DNA of 48,447 nucleotides from an uncultured Roseiflexaceae bacterium (lineage in GTDB: Bacteria; Chloroflexota; Chloroflexia; Chloroflexales; Roseiflexaceae), in contig CALKHR010000172.1 of the NCBI GenBank assembly GCA_937988885.1, positions 1 to 48,447 of the forward strand, written 5' to 3'. Numbering within the stretch: position 1 is the stretch's first letter; the number at the start of each line of letters is the position of its first letter. The notes below the pieces were generated by a model. That model did not search any database. It had not been told where the DNA came from and worked only from the letters and a program-made list of their open reading frames with translations. This document shows positions 48,341 through 48,447 of the stretch, in pieces. The position numbers and the translations under genes are program-made.

Positions 48341-48447
48341 TTATCGCCTTGGTACACGCGTCGGTGTAGGCGTACGCGTTGGCGTTACAGTTCGCGTCGG
48401 TGTAGGCGTACGCGTTGGCTTTACGGTCCGCGTCGGTGTAGGCGTAC
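48341..48447 (-). CDS. Secreted repeat protein, C-terminal fragment (5' end outside window)
   Basis: The minus strand is open from the window edge to a TAA at 48341. It encodes TPTPTRTVKPTRTPTPTR and TVTPTRTPTPTRVPRR, a Thr/Pro/Arg-rich linker as in the two genes downstream. The DNA repeats every 36 bases. The C-terminus ends in Arg-Arg like the neighbours but lacks the hydrophobic YLPxx segment before it, so the sorting motif may be missing or the chain may be shortened. It is the third consecutive secreted-protein gene on this strand. Confidence 0.65.
   Translation of the reverse strand, partial: TPTPTRTVKPTRTPTPTRTVTPTRTPTPTRVPRR
48359..48447 (-). repeat. 36-bp direct repeat at window end
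   Basis: The sequence TCGGTGTAGGCGTAC begins at 48361, 48397 and 48433, giving a 36-base period with a few substitutions between copies. It continues beyond the window. Confidence 0.85.

Noticed and set aside
48359..48447. Direct repeats at the window end as a CRISPR array
   Set aside because: The 36-base units follow one another without spacers and continue a coding frame for a Thr/Pro linker.

Overview
The window is a gene-dense bacterial chromosome segment, GC-rich by eye. It most likely comes from a member of the Chloroflexota, class Chloroflexia, which is an inference from protein style with no rRNA or marker gene present. The main clues are secreted proteins with long Thr/Pro or Thr/Ala linkers that end in a short hydrophobic segment closed by Arg-Arg, a site-2 protease fused to tetratricopeptide repeats, a small zf-HC2-like zinc-binding protein, a divergent sigma-70-like regulator, and many extended -10 promoters of the form TGNTATAAT. 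I saw no tRNA, rRNA, CRISPR array, phage or intact insertion sequence.

Layout. Positions 1-20450 are mixed housekeeping and accessory genes: a cut-off M23 peptidase, two small uncharacterised proteins, a PLP-dependent sulfur amino acid lyase, a beta-propeller lipoprotein, a GH5-like glycosidase facing a GntR/FCD regulator, a peptide/oligosaccharide ABC-transporter lipoprotein, a DegS/DegU-like two-component pair, a C45-type Ntn hydrolase, a LysR regulator behind a Ca2+/cation antiporter, two tandem CoA-binding proteins, a thioredoxin-fold protein without the peroxidatic cysteine, a hexose-phosphate mutarotase, an amidase, a decayed DUF1152-like pseudogene, a Tat-exported glucosaminidase-like protein and a DUF1294 membrane protein. 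At 20482-22368 lies an M50 protease-TPR fusion.

Positions 22741-34582 form a forward glycan locus: a GT2 glycosyltransferase, an SDR nucleotide-sugar epimerase, a DegT-type aminotransferase, a GT39-type and a GT87-type membrane glycosyltransferase, and two tandem paralogous polytopic membrane proteins. An AT-rich gap follows that holds a possible 19-residue peptide gene, then the sigma-like regulator, which ends at a strong bidirectional terminator.

Positions 35910-44293 form a second glycan locus, all on the minus strand. In transcription order it encodes a GT2 enzyme, a UDP-GlcNAc 2-epimerase of WbpI/WlbD character, a small EamA/SMR transporter, an FAD oxidoreductase, a polyprenyl-phosphate sugar phosphotransferase, a Gfo/Idh/MocA dehydrogenase, a hexapeptide N-acetyltransferase and a DegT-type aminotransferase. 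The last three plus the epimerase match four of the five steps to UDP-2,3-diacetamido-2,3-dideoxy-D-mannuronic acid; only the 6-dehydrogenase (WbpA) is absent from the window. The locus therefore looks able to make this sugar and load a sugar phosphate on a lipid carrier.

Positions 44482-48447 carry three consecutive minus-strand genes for secreted or surface proteins with repetitive linkers, the last cut by the window edge. Their position behind the second glycan locus, their shared C-terminal motif and the deacetylase-like domain of one of them suggest a cell-surface or extracellular-matrix role.
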